Assembly: GCA_012932295.1 (NCBI GenBank)
Contig: JAAONU010000014.1
Location: 34,999,977 to 35,063,976, forward strand
Direction of reading: 5' to 3'
Length of the DNA: 64,000 bases
From: Cyclina sinensis
Taxonomy: Eukaryota; Mollusca; Bivalvia; Venerida; Veneridae
A model generated the notes under the pieces. It was not told the DNA's origin. It made no database searches and saw only the letters and a list, made by a program, of their open reading frames with translations. Positions within the stretch are counted from its first letter, which is position 1, and the number at the start of each line of letters is the position of its first letter. Shown here in pieces: positions 12,901-26,105 of this stretch. The position numbers were made by a program, and so were the translations under genes.

Positions 12901-14832
12901 ACTAACATATTTCTTGCTTTGCTCAAAATGCTTTATCTTAGTTCTCTAGCAACTGATATTTTTACTTACAAGATTGTAACTTTAACTGAAAGGGTAAGTA
13001 ATGTCATAAAAATTTCTTTTGAATGCTTATTTGATACTTATCTAACAGTGTAAACTTAGTTCATTTGATATGGAGTGTTTATGGATAGCCGAATAAGGCA
13101 AAAACAGTCGCTATTCGATAACTGTTACAGTCTGCCTACAGTGCTTTTGTCGTTAAAATATAAATATTCATTCATGACATTCTACTTAAAAACATCAAAA
13201 TATTTAAAATAATCCATTTATTTCAAGCAGAAATCAAACAATATCACGACAATAAATGCACTCAGTGCCTTGTTTTCTCCTTTAGTAAAAACGCTTTTTG
13301 TATCTATTTTAAGTAACGGCGTGTTTTCCGACATTCTCCGAATACAAGAAACGGAAAAAAGGACGGAAACTGGCGTTGTTTGCCGATTTAATTTGAGTTC
13401 GAAGACCTAAAGTTAGACTACACATTTTTATAGAATTTTCGTATCTGTCATTATATTTCTAAAGACTTTTATATTGGCAATACATTCCTCATTTCCCTAG
13501 AAGAAATAATGAGTATGAAATTCGAAACTACATTCCTCATAGAACTGTATTGAATTGATATTATTCAATTTCCATATTTCATCTTCATTATGGTGAAAAT
13601 AACAGACTTTATAATTGCTTTTCCGTTTTCTAAGTGTCAAGTCACAAATAGGTAAACTTACACCAAAATTAGTTGTTGAAATCATATTTGTCCAAATGCC
13701 TTCCTGTGTAGTCAAATTTGTTGCCAGTTTGTCTGGGTTAGTCAGCAGTCACTGACAGCTCATGTGCTGCATCGATTTGAGTCAGTAGACAAAAGTTGAT
13801 TTAACCACTAAAGCCGATTAAAGTTTATTAGAACGCATTTCCAGAAACTGACTTTGTAGCACGGCTACCCAAATCACAACTTCAAATAAATTCTAAATGT
13901 ATTAGAAGCAATAAAAAAGTATCAGATAGGTTTAACTTACCTTTTACTAAATCTATGCATGAATATGTTAAAACATATTTAAAAATCAGTTATACGAACA
14001 TGTGCATCCGTTTCCTTACGATATGTAGGCATAACAAATTGTTTACCTTAAAACATTTTTTTCTAAGAGAATGTCTCAGGTTTTTCCGTTTAGATATGTA
14101 TTACTTTTTCAAATCTGTCTAAGGAAGGGTAAATATATTGAATTTTATCCTTGAACTGATTGTTACATGCCACTTTTTAAGTACAGCCTTTGTAAAATAA
14201 TGTATAATACTGTCTTATTAATGACTGATATTAAAAACCAATTAATGAAATGATTTAGTGTTGCAGATCTCGGATCGACAGCCGCCTCCAGATTGTTCAT
14301 ATTCCACACGTTTAAAGCAAAGTTTCCTACTAGTTGTTGGATTTCTTTAATTAAATCAACCATGGCCTGCGAAAATAAAACGAGACTCAATTTTTTTAAA
14401 TGCCTACTTGAAATTATGTTAGAATATTGGAGCGCTAGTCAATTAATTGATTGTATCACTTAAGCAAACTCATTTATAAAATCCATTACAGTTTGCCCTA
14501 GTTTCTTATCCAATCAGAGAGGCCATATTCAGTTCAAATTTGAAAAATATATCCCATAAAATAATCTGTATGAAAAAATAAGTGACTTATTTTCTTTGAT
14601 ATGATCAGCGCGAGACATGTGGTATGTGGGCGGAGTTATGCAAAATAGCTAGAATAACATACGGGCATTATAAACTGAACTGTACATGTAGAAAAAAGCC
14701 TCGTGACAACTTGAATTACAGGCAATCGACATCTTTTTTGGGCGCTAGAGGTGTCAATCAAAATGAAAGGGCGGTCTTAACAAGACTTCAGAGGACGTTG
14801 CCGACGTGCGTACGTGACAAACTGTAAGCAAG
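9928..14832. other. AT-rich intergenic or intronic sequence
   Basis: No gene can be supported. Two adjoining minus frames at 10774-10992 and 10996-11304 (72 and 102 aa) are the longest here. The second is rich in Cys, His and Arg (for example RPHCRKHFHPRLFCCHGRNG) but matches no family I know and lacks convincing splice signals. A GC-richer patch at 14600-14830 includes a GGGCGGAG word at about 14629. Confidence 0.45.
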
Positions 14833-14930
14833 CTATTAGTCTATATCAAATTTTATAGAACTTATTGCTTCGCTACGCCTTCGGCTTCGCTCGCAATAAA
14901 TTCCATAAAATTTGATATATGACCAATAAC
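14833..14930. repeat. Large imperfect hairpin (arms about 40 bp)
   Basis: The arm ATATCAAATTTTATAGAAC at about 14843 pairs with TTCCATAAAATTTGATAT ending near 14920, and pairing continues inward to TTATTGC/GCAATAA and outward through CTATTAGTC/GACCAATAAC. The loop is the GC-richer segment TTCGCTACGCC-TTCGGCTTCGC, itself weakly repetitive. It may be the end of a larger element or a stem-loop unit dispersed in the genome. No protein is associated. Confidence 0.65.
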
Positions 14931-17900
14931 TTATACATACAAGTATAAAATGGATAATTAACCAATTAAGTAAACTTGACTACAAAAATGGGTAAGATGG
15001 GTGCAAAAAATAAACCAATTTAGCAAAATTTAGCAAGGTTTAACAGTAAGCTTTTGATTTGTCAGGAGAAAGTCAAGTTGGAATGTCCCTGCTCGCAAAT
15101 ATTAGATATGTTAAAATGTTGATAAAATAAGTGTTTTACTTACATTTTGCTTCGGAAAACTAGACAGAAAAAATGAAACTATATTGTTTATATTGAACTT
15201 GTGAAAAGGCGCCAATTCACTTGAAAGTTGCAAAACTATTTTATCAACGTTTTGGAAGGAACTATCAGTCTCAGTGTATTTAAGCTATAAAATGAGCTTT
15301 CTGTTACAGCCTGATGGCTTACAGTGTTCTTTATCGAGAGTAGAACAATTACGTTATATAATGTATATATTCACAATAATATTATATGTTTTAATATACC
15401 TTCTATCAGACCGAAATTTAATAAAGATACTGATGAATTTAAAAAAAGACATTCGTCATATGTAGAAATTGCCTTCGTAACCTACAAATCTATATCTCTG
15501 CGCAACCAAAGTCTAAAAGTATCATTCGGCGTATATTTTACTTATTCTTTGGTTGTCAACACCAACAAATTTTTCAGTAAGTAAATAAAAAGTTTTCTTT
15601 GCAGAATACTAGGTAAAAATATGCAAAATATTTCCGTTAAACCTCCAGTATTGCTCTCTAAAGTAACAAACTTTTCACGGCTATAACAATAGACAATCAA
15701 TAGGCGGTAGCAACAAACTACTACAATTATGTATTTTTAACACTGTATCGTATACTATTGCTTCAAAAGTGTGCACTTGGTCTGTTTCCATCTATCACTT
15801 TAGGGAAAGGTATAAGACGAAGCGACAAAAATATAATCACTGTCTGGTGACGTGTTTAAGTGATAAAACTTGCTCAAATGAATTCAAACATGTAATACAA
15901 CTTGTCGAATCCGTAATAGAAAAAAAGGTTGAAGACGTCGTACAAGCTATTATGCATTTTATTGTTGCAATCAAAAAGAAAAAAATATATAGGGACACGA
16001 TAGAAGGCAAATCCTTTTATACATTTTGAGTCAAAAATAACCCTGAACATAACTTGATCTGGCTTTTATACCTACGTCGGTTAAATAAATCAGGCGCTGC
16101 ATGCAGAACGGAAGTAAATACAAAGTAGATATGATTTCTAGTAGAATAAAACGTGTATTCAAATTACCTTTAAGACGATCTCAAAGAACCTTGCAGCAGC
16201 TAAATGTAATCAATATAATCCCTTATAAACTGAAGTTGAAAACGTCCTACAACTGAGAATTACAGACCTGTAAGACAAATAAAAAGTCGAGTTTTCTTTA
16301 TCCATTGGTTATAAGCTGCAAATAGATTTTTCTTCAGTTTATTCCTTAAAGACATTGAAAACCGTCTGCTCACTCATTTAAACAGGATGGTAGATCAAGG
16401 CAATTTAAGGTTTTTGACTTGGTTTAAACCCGACATAAACATAAAACTTTATACGGTAAAAGAAATGTACTTTCAAAAGGTGTAACAAGTAAGACCTGTT
16501 TAGAATATTGAATTATTTGCAAAGTTATTGTGAAATGGAAGATGCTGTTATAAATTAAAACTTTATATTACCTAACACACAGTTCGATTTAGATGATCCT
16601 CCTCTGATAAGATGCCATACTGAAATCAGTTAAAGACATATTCATTTTCTTGTCCCCCTGGATGTAAATAATACACAATATACTCTATAAATAAAATATA
16701 ACTTGCTTTGTTATTCCGTCGTTTAGATAAAAGGACAATTAAAACATTTGAAATGAGAAAACACCTTTGTTTAACCTTTTCTAATAGCAGGTGTATTGTT
16801 CTCATTCTCATTTCTCGCTTCACAAGCCACCTTCATCCGAAGACAAGGACAGCTTTAAAAAAATCATAGGTTTTTGATATTCTTCTTCGTTTTTTCAAAA
16901 ACAAATGCTTATTTTTTATTGTTTATGCGAGCCTCATCTGTGAAATTGTCCGTTTTGTCTTGTATATATGACATGAGAGTAATAAAAGGATTCTTGACTT
17001 TGACTTTGAAATATTGTGGAAATCGGATTAGTTTTAAAAACAGACGTGATTCAGTGTTTGTACCTGTTGTCAAAGGGACAAGTTAAATATAAAAAAAACA
17101 ACCAATCAATAACCAAATAAGATAATTGATCAAACTCACTTTCAATACTTTCTGCAATAAAGACCTCCATTTTGTTTCTAAAGATACGAATGTTAACCCT
17201 TAAACTTTCTGTTTGCAGGCGTGATTTTTGATTAAGTGAGATATGGACAAGTTGAAAAACCCGAAGAAGAAAACAACAGGTATGGTTTCCTGCTATTTCC
17301 AAAAATTCGAAAAGTCCAAGAACTCTGATGAGAACCCCTAAATTCCCGATCATCATGGGGAAAACGGGAACCCTCTAATAATAATACAGAATATTTCACT
17401 TAATTAAAGCATATAATGTTTTGTTCAAAGTCTCGGACATAAATATAAATAATATCAAGACATTCTTTTGTTTGTTAAGCTATATGGTGTTTGAAATGTA
17501 GACATATTGGCAATACAGTTCATATTTTGAAGTGTAAAATCAGGAAATTTTCTGAAATATTGGAGTTTCATTACGAATTTTGTTGGCAAGAAAGGATAAC
17601 AGGTATTTTGAGTTACATGAACGTGAAGATAAATCATTTCTGTGTCGCATGACATCAGTATTGTATGTGATATACATTGAACGAGAAAAATACGCGATGT
17701 AAATCAACGCGTGTCGAATGTTTACATCTGACAAACATTTATATCTTTATATTTTTAGGGTATTACAGCGAATTTTAGCAATTATTGAAACGTTCTCAGA
17801 GAGGCACCAAACCTGGTATACGAGTTCCTTATGGCTTCGCATTTGTGAAACAAGTACAATTTCTATACCCCAAGTGTCTGTGATTTTGATATGGTGAATT

Positions 17901-18420
17901 GCTACATGAAATAAAATATGTTGACGATTTCTGAATAGTTAGGCTGTAAAATATCTTAACATAAAGATAGTAAAAATATTGCTTCTGTAATAGGTTTAAG
18001 CTAAACATACATGATATACAATACAGTTCATCAGCCACGCATCTAAATATATTCACATTTTAGACACGCATTTTGCAACTGAAATCATTTAACATTGTGT
18101 GAATTTGCTTCTCTGTTCGAGCTGGTTTCATTAATTGCTTTAATTTCGATACTACAACTGTGGTCTCTTGTTTATTTGTTGATTAGTTTGGATCTTATTA
18201 GGCTATAAATCTTTGTAGCTCTCAAGAAAAGAAAGGTCAAGCCATTAAACTCCTAATTCGTAGTTATTAATACTGCTGGATAATGTGTTTGGTTTCGAAT
18301 TAGACTGTTCCTATTGTCACAGTATTTTCAGTAAATGAAGACGAAAACACCTTAAGGGCAATTTTAGTGTGCTTCAGAAAATATGAAGAAACATTTAGAG
18401 GTTGCCTTTACACTGTACTA
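14931..18420. other. AT-rich intergenic or intronic sequence
   Basis: No supported gene. Candidate frames (15769-16029 plus, 86 aa; 17051-17356 minus, 101 aa) are isolated and show no recognised domain. I saw no repeat array or transposon termini. Confidence 0.45.
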
Positions 18421-21295
18421 AAATATATGTTACATGGTGTCTAATATATAGAATGTGTTTTCGTTGTTTGAAGTCCATGCTTTAAAACAGTACATTATTT
18501 TGTGATAACGTCCATTTACTACCTGTTTAGGAAGTAATGTCTCCCAGCTACCGTCATATTTATAAAGCATTGTCGTATTAATATGAGAAAACACAAAACG
18601 CAGCAAGATGCTCACTTTACTTTAGTGTTGTTATCCGCCATGTCTGAGATAATAAAAAAGAAAATACTAAAAACAAAATGCATTAGATGCAATCTTTTTG
18701 TATCAAACAACTTATTTTGAACTTCCGTTTAGTATCAAGTATATACAAATTGAAACCGTAAACAGCAATTTAGCTGTAACAAACCGGATATCAGGCTACT
18801 TTGTAACGTTTCTCAAATGACAGATTACGCAATTTGACTGTTACTCAGATATACAAGTTGAGAGCATTTCTATCAAACACTGAGACTGCAAGATTATTTC
18901 TTGTTTCTTAGCAAAATGACCAAAACCACATAGTTTTAGGCAAAACATATTCATTTTTATATGTATCTCATTATTACAGAGTAGACACAAAATAAAGGAT
19001 TGTAGTATTTTTTGTTTTTCGACAATGATTTCTTAACTTGTCTTGTCTCAGACTCGTCGACTTAATGTGAGGAACATTTGAAGACATTTTCAGAAAACAA
19101 ATCAAAACGGCAGAGTTGCAGAGCGAACTCTAATAATATATCTGTATAATTCGACTGTACACACGAACAAACAGACATGCGGACAAATTGCATGAACTTA
19201 TTACTCCTCTCAGCCAACTTATTTTAAATTCCTTTGATGTAAAACTGAGAAAAAAGTCAACACAAACATTAAAGCTGGAAATCGTCTATATTGTTTTGAC
19301 AATAATTTTGACCTCCACCTTTACCTTGGAAACATGGGTACTTTTAAGACACGTCAACTCACAGACAGTCTGTGTTATTTGGGCGGTGCGTATGAAATGG
19401 AGAGATGGACATATGATGATGGTGACTTTGTGACAGGTTGACTCCTTCCGCTGAACAGTTGTGTGCATTTAACATACACTGAAGGCATGTATATACTTGC
19501 TTGAGAATAAAAAGAGTCATTTGTTTCTTGCCCGTCTCCCTTTAAAGGGTATGTTTGTATGGTTTTGAATTTATTTGGATTCGTGTCATTTTACTGGACG
19601 CCTTATGTGCAGGAACAGGTACTAGCATAAGTAAAAAATTATAAAATAATTAAAATAATTTGTTCTTTCTGAAACACTCCTATAAACTTTTGTTAAAATC
19701 CTTTATTTCCTAGGAAAACCTTTTGTTATTTTGTGTCTTGTTCGAACTAACCTGACTCATTTAATTTCAGACAATGCAAAGATTTTTTTTATTTATTTGA
19801 ATGTGCTGTAACTTTTGCCTTGCTGATAGAAGATTTCTTATCAGCGTTACGTACTTGTTCTGCAAAGCATTCAGACGTCAACATCGCATTAAAAGCACAC
19901 AAGCACATATTATGATGTAAGTGGCAAAAATCTTTTCGTTCTCCAGTGTAACATGCATAATAAAATCTGAACTAATCAGTGCCTTAATAAGAAACTTGAA
20001 TTTGAAAAGCACACTAAAAGCAATAAATTGTGAGCTGCTAACGAAAGGCTGAGAATAAAATTCAGGTCAAATTATTGCAATTTCCCAGTTGTTACAAGTA
20101 TTGCGTGAAAATCGTTCTCGAAACGTCGTTATAAAATGTTGAACCTGTCTTACTGACTCTGCACTAAATAGGCATCAGGTCATGTTTGGGTTAATGGCCT
20201 CTTTTACCGTGAATTACTTATTTTTAAGGAATCCTTTGAGAATTAGAATGTCAAAGCAACCACAATTTGAAATAAAATGAATTCCTTAAATGCACTTGCA
20301 AACTAATTCAAAAGCTGCCAGGTCATTTCCATCAGCCATGCATATTAGGGCTACTTGATTCATTTTCTAATGTAGAAATGATATTGTTTAACTCGTTTTG
20401 GATTAAATCTTAATTTGCAGATAGTCACTGAAAGAGAAAAATGCCTCCTATTTTAACTGTTTCACCGTAACACCGACGTCAGTTGCGTAGGCCCCGAGGG
20501 CAAAAACCGGGCTTTTATAAACAAAATGATTTTGTTTAATGATAGTTATAATCAAAAATAAAAATAAAATTATATATGATTTGCCAGATTGAATATAAAC
20601 ATACTTACTAGGTGAAACATAAAACTAAAACTGCTTCTCGTGGAATATGCTTTTGCGTTAAGATTTTTACTTCTTAATTATTGAAATTATCTTAAATCAG
20701 CGGGTGACAAGACAATTTGTACTGCACCTATCGCTAAACAAATAATTAACGCACACTTTTGACACAAATTTATTTGAAGTGTTAAGCAGCACATTTGCCT
20801 ATATGATTTGAAACGTCTCTTTTGCATAGGGTAAGAAAAATGCTTCAAGTATTTTCTCTCCTTCCTCTTGCTACGGATTTTTCTCAACAGGTCAGTCATA
20901 GCAAGTAGAAAAAAAACGACATTTGTTGAATAATTCCCCGAGATGTCTGCTAATATGCAATAAGGCACGTTTACACGATCAAATATTGAGACTGATAATA
21001 AGGTTCAGCGTTAGCTAATTAATAACGGATTTTTAGCGAAGAATAGTTACGGCAGTATGTCGCCCATATAATATTAGTATTTACGGTAACTGGTTTGATT
21101 TGCAGTTTGACGATGACAAATAATATGCATAACTGTGTTTAATTTAATGATATTAATCAATATCATTTGAACGCCTCCAGACAATTAAGAATTAAAACGA
21201 TTATTATCTCCCAGAGAAATTTTTAAAAAATTAAAAATTCAGCCTTTTTTCCTATTCTTAGTAATAACTTTACTTGATTCTAATTGTATATTTAT

Positions 21296-22285
21296 TAGGG
21301 ATAGCGAATGTTCATTTTAGCATTCGAATGTTCGGATCATTTTGCATTTGAAAGTTCAAAAGTTCGGATAAATGATACTTAATAATTACAGTTTTCATTG
21401 AGCTTCTCGACCAAACTCCACGCATCGGTTACTTCAGCAGACACGTCATGTTATGATGGTTGAAACTTAATAAACAAAATGTTAAACCTTTTTCGTTTTC
21501 ATTACATCCAGACATGTCAAATCGATGCAATTCCAATTATAACCGAACGAAATAAGAGAAAAAATAATTTCTGAAATCTAGCAATGGTTAACGCGTGTCC
21601 TGAAGAATGAAAGGGAGATCACTGCCAGGAAATTGCTCCTAGATGAGTATCGAGTGTTTCCAATTCATTGACACAAGGTGCATTTCTGGGTATCTGGTAT
21701 CCTTATTGGGTAATCCCCATTCGATTTAAATTTATATTTAGAAAGTCGAAAAGAAAAAGAAATTGAGACCAGGAGCAAAGTATGGACAGTATCATTGACA
21801 TTTTGACTGATTATTAGCGATACGGACGTTGTCTTTAGAGTATTTGCAAGAGAATAAAACAACCAAAAACTTGGTCCGGTATAAAGGAAAATGGGGTTTA
21901 GCGCCAATCACTGTCTAACACGTTCGTTTGTTTATTTTCTCTCTGTGACAAAATCATTCAGTCTCAAAGTTTGACCCCTAACTTGACACTCTGACAAGGA
22001 CATACCAGTATCTTTTGTCTTACCCCTTGAAGGTGACACTTGCTTAAAGCACAAACCACCAACATTAGACAGTGCATGTTTAAGGTCGTCTGACCAAAAA
22101 TGTTAACAGAGGTGTTGAAGCAACAATACGTGTGAATTCACCAGCTTACAACGGCTTTCTTACTTTTTAAACACTTTATTATTTCATTTTTTTATGAAAA
22201 CAAAACATGCGAATGCCAAAAATACATTCGAACGTTCGGCATCGGATGCGAACTTTCGAACGTTCATTTGCATCTTTAATATATA
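21296..22285. mobile_element. DNA-transposon-like insertion (possibly hAT-type)
   Basis: About 985 bp present in copy 1 but missing at the matching place in copy 2 (about 47640), which acts as an empty site. Both ends are packed with GCGAATG, CATTCGAA and AAxTTCGAA/GTTCGG words, occurring both directly and inverted between the ends. Such short subterminal words are common in hAT elements, but family placement is inference: the terminal repeats pair poorly and no clean 8-bp duplication is visible. The interior has no intact transposase frame. Confidence 0.45.
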
Positions 22286-22961
22286 TACGCTGATTTCTTC
22301 ATTTCGACTTCTGGTCTGAAAAAAAAAACAATCCCATAAAAGAAGTCCTAAATCTGTTTTAGATATAACTTGTCTTGCGTTATGTATCTTGAAAAGAAAT
22401 ATATTTGAGGTTTTCGCTGCATTTACCAACTTGTACGGTAATAACTATTTGGCAAATACAATGTAACTCTTAACAAGGTTTAAAGTATTCAGAAATACTG
22501 CTTTTTTAATGGAAGCATTAATTTCTTATGATTAGACTATTAATGTTATATACTTCACTTATGCATCAATGTATCCTTCTGTGTTTATCTTCTCGAATCT
22601 TTATACAGATCAGTGTTTAAAACTTAAAACTTATTTTAAATAGATCTGCTCATATCTAACATCAATTATTCAGGTTTTCTACACACACACACGTCCTGAA
22701 ATTTCCATGAAGCTATATAACATTTGTTAACAAAACATCGTTCCCTTGATAGAATGATAACAATCGGGTAAGCTTATAAGCAAACTCATGCTAAATATGC
22801 AGTATAGGTAAAACTGGTTACAGAGATAAATTATAAGTAACTATGCAACCTAACAGTTTAATTACTTGCCACAAAACGCGATTTTAATAGTAAAAGTTTT
22901 TTTCTTTCAGAATTTTGATGTAGCTAATGACAAAAAGAGCCTCAGTCTATATTACAAGTAA

Positions 22962-23045
22962 AAAAACAACAACAACAACAACAAAACATACTGGTTAGAA
23001 TATTATACATTATTATATTGTAATATTATATATTATTATGTATTA
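22962..23045 (+). repeat. AAC microsatellite and AT-rich simple sequence
   Basis: About six AAC triplets at 22966-22984 are followed by irregular TATTATA repetition to about 23045. Copy 2 has no equivalent triplet run. Confidence 0.7.
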
Positions 23046-23394
23046 CATCTACAAAACACAAACGTAATATTATATTCTCAACAGTCTCCCTATTTATTCT
23101 TCAAGACAAGGTAAAATATATTAGCTTATTTCATTAAATGTAATCATAATGTTACACGCATATTATAACCTTCCTTTTATCATTGATTTATGCAAATTGA
23201 AACAGTAAATAGCAATTAAGCAGTAATAAACCAAACAATGAATTATTTGCATAAGGCATCAGCATCTTAGAAATGTCAGTTCACGCAATATCACAATTGC
23301 TTAGTTAAGAGCATTTTTGTTAAAGCATTGGGGTTTGACATAAAAGTTGTCAATACCTTATTTCTAATCAGCATTTACCGAAGCATCAGGTGTG

Positions 23395-24040
23395 AAAGGT
23401 ATCATGACGATTTGTCAAATATAGGTAATAACCATTTTCATTCTATGGTCAATAAAATATATCCAAATGAAGTCCAGCTAAATAAAGCAAACACTTCAGA
23501 AAAGCAAGCAAACTTAATCTAAATCTTTCTATTGAAAAGTATTTCGTAACTACTAAAATATACGATAAAAGAGATGATTTTGTTTTAAATATTGTTAATT
23601 ATCCATTTTTAGATGGTTATGTCTAAGGCGCTACATCTTATGGAGTTTATTTTTCACTGCTTGTTCGCTTTTCTCAGTGTCAATGAGGCCAATAATTGCA
23701 TACCAAAAAAACTTTTGAAACAAGGGTATCGATATCACAAATTAAGGAAAACATTCTGCAGGTTTTATCGCCGATACCCAGATTTAATACCCATATTTAA
23801 GTCAAAAATACAATTACAGTTAAGAATCCATAAAGTATTTCCCAACCAGTGTATTATGGAATCTGATTTATAAATTAAAGAACATAAAAACAAATATTAA
23901 TTTCTTTACGTTATTCGTACACCACCCGTAAATTCAAAAAGAAAGGCTACCAACATGATATTCTACAGCGCTCTGGCTACTTGGTGATTAATCCTGTTAC
24001 AGTTGATCAGTTTGCTTACCTCTTTTTTGACGGTGGCAGG
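23395..24040 (+). pseudogene. Reverse-transcriptase retroelement fragment, decayed
   Basis: Conserved blocks occur in order but in different frames. RYHDDLSNIGNNHF (from about 23396) resembles the catalytic xYxDD region. Then come IYPNEVQLNKANTS, TKIYDKRDDF (from 23552), YPFLDG, a TAA stop, TSYGVYFSLLVRF, LLKQGYRYHKLRKTF (from about 23712), FYRRYPDL, and finally GYLVINPVTVDQFAYLF (to about 24020). From memory, this order matches the C-terminal half of an RT protein widespread in bivalve and cnidarian genomes. Its class (Penelope-like or other non-LTR) is uncertain. Stops and frameshifts between blocks show it is dead. Copy 2 loses alignment at the same point (about 49035), so this is probably a later insertion. 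Confidence 0.72.
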
Positions 24041-24056
24041 AGTTAAAGAGTTTATG

Positions 24057-24600
24057 AAGGTTTCTAGGAAAATCTTGAAAAAGAACGTAGGAATTCAATC
24101 ACTCTCTTTTATTCCTGTCATCGTGTTCTTGCTACTTTGACTCCAAGTGCTCTGGTCTCAGTAAGGTCATTGAATACCTACTCTTTTCGCTCTTCAATGT
24201 TTTATGTTTGTGTGCGTTTACATGCAACATTGTTGAGTTGATGAGTGGGTTGGAGTTATTCACAAATACAACTTGTTTTTGTTGGTTCTTATGAAAACCT
24301 GTTGGGGCAAGTGTGAAGTCGGTTCTCATTTTCGTTAATTCTTTGTGGTGTCCTTTTTAGTTAATCTATAAATAAATCTATGTTATCTTTTCCTCTACTT
24401 TTTGACTGTGTTGGAAGGCTGTGTGTGTTTTTTTCTGTGGTTGCTTTTTGAGAATATTACGAGTTTTTCACTCTTTTTGAGCTTGCAAGAGACTATTCAT
24501 TGAGATTTTTGTCGTTGTTAATAATTGAATTTAAATCCTTGTTAATCATCACCAAGAGTTTCCATCCTGTTTTATGAAATTGAGTTTGTTAAAATCGATA
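24057..24600 (-). pseudogene. Decayed unidentified coding relic, inverted partner of 25600-26100
   Basis: The reverse complement aligns with 25600-26100 through shared blocks: CCACAG-AAAACACA, CAAAAGTAGAG, GGACACCACAAA-AATTAACG, CTTGCCCCAACAGG, AATGACCTTACT and AAGAACACGATG. In the protein frame both give TLAPTGFHKN and NDLTxxRALxVxxARTR. This copy has an extra segment of about 85 bases coding for HVNAHKHKTLKSEKS, and several stops. It adjoins the RT relic tail to tail, sharing the CTCCTGCCACCGTC segment. I do not recognise the protein. Whether it belongs to the same retroelement is open. Confidence 0.5.
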
Positions 24601-25599
24601 CAATGAATTAACTTATTAATGCATCAGTATTCTCAGAAATAATTAGCTTACTGTATTCACGCTGCTATGGCATGAACTTCATGAGAAAAAAAGTACATTG
24701 ACGGCAAGTGGCAAAGACGGATGGTAGGATTTTAAAATGAACTGTTTCGTTTTTGTCTTGAAGTTCTTTGATATTGATTTAAAATCATATAACATTCGTA
24801 TCTCTGCCTAAGAATAGTTATGAATAGAGTTCTGACGGCTATCGATCATATAATCATTATATTTTAAGCACTAATTGGGATGTTACCATAGAATCATATT
24901 GTTTGAATGTGTATTTTAAGGTCAATCCCGGTATTGTTTTATGTTCCTGACTATTAATGGAACAATCTTTGTAAACCTTCGGTAAAGTTTACCTTTAACT
25001 TCCCTATAAAGTTAGCAATTATAGAGAAATACCATGCTCTTATCTGGTTACGAGAGTGGAAAGTAAATGTGTTTAAGTAGCGGTGTAGCGGTTGTTACAG
25101 ACATCATAGGCTCTTTGCAGGGAAATCGAAAGAACAATTTAAACAATGGCTAATTCTTATTTGGAAATCCCCACGAACATCAACCAAGCAACGAATTTCT
25201 TATACTGCTTAAATGTCTTACAGTTTTAGAAAGTTTTAGCAGCTGTTTGTAAATGATGTTTGTTTTCAAAATAACTAAAAAAAGAAAAGAAAAAGAAAAA
25301 CGATTAAAACTAAGATGTATTTATCATTATCTTGATAAGAAAAAGTAAACATCGTCATCAATTTCAGACCTGCCATTTGTAATACAAGTACATAAATATG
25401 CATTGTTTACCTTCAAAATCATTTAATTTCAACTGATTTATTTCTTTTGCTATTTTATGCTTACAGTTTTTTTGATCATTAAAGCCGATTTAGAAGATGC
25501 CAAAAATATTATCTGGTTTAGTTATAAATGGTAAATTAATTAAAGTTTCTTACATTAAACATATTCGAGTGCAGTCTCTTGTAAATGTTTATTAGAACC

Positions 25600-26105
25600 C
25601 GAAACCTTTAATCTTGAACTTTTTCAAACATATACTTACAAGTAAAAAACTTAAAGGTGTGATCACTAAGGTGAAAGAAGTTAAAAAAAGTGTTAAACCA
25701 TATCAGGAAAAACCACAGTCAGAAAACACAGTCTCCCAATACAGTCCAAAAGTAGAGAAACAAATAGCACATATTTTTTTAAGCGGTCAGTTAAAAAAGG
25801 AGACACCACAAACAATTAACGAAAATGAGAACTATGGGGGTTATTGCCATGTAACGGTCAAAACTGCCACTAGGGGTTTAAACAATGTTTAGGGTGCACC
25901 AAACTCACACTTGCCCCAACAGGTTTTCATAAGAACAAACAAAAACAAGTTGCGTGCAAAGGGAAGGTAATCAATGACCTTACTAAGAAAAGAGCACTTG
26001 AAGTCGAATCAGCAAGAACACGATGGCAGGAAAAAAAGATACTGGTCGAGTTTCTACGTTCTTTACAAGATTTCCCTAGAAACCTTCTAAACTCTTAAAC
26101 TCCTG
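25600..26105 (+). pseudogene. Decayed unidentified coding relic, plus copy
   Basis: An open frame at 25614-25892 (92 aa, Lys-rich, with KPYQEKPQSENTVSQYSPK) ends at TAG. A shifted frame then continues LTLAPTGFHKNKQKQ and NDLTKKRALEVESARTRWQE to EFLRSLQDFPRNLLNS and a stop near 26097. The second part would form a charged helix, possibly a coiled coil. The same two blocks appear inverted at 24057-24600. The frameshift suggests a pseudogene, and no family was recognised. Confidence 0.45.

Noticed and set aside
18430..18615. Conserved minus-strand exon shared with 44818-45063 (HINxTxxKYDxSxETL)
   Set aside because: The similarity is no better in protein than in DNA and indels break the frame; it is explained by the segmental duplication.
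19530..19556. TTAA element end at CCCTTTAAAGGG
   Set aside because: A short palindrome only; no paired terminus.
20687..20968. 93-aa minus frame with LADISGNYST
   Set aside because: The matching sequence at 47230-47490 has stops and frameshifts in the same frame, so coding conservation is not supported.
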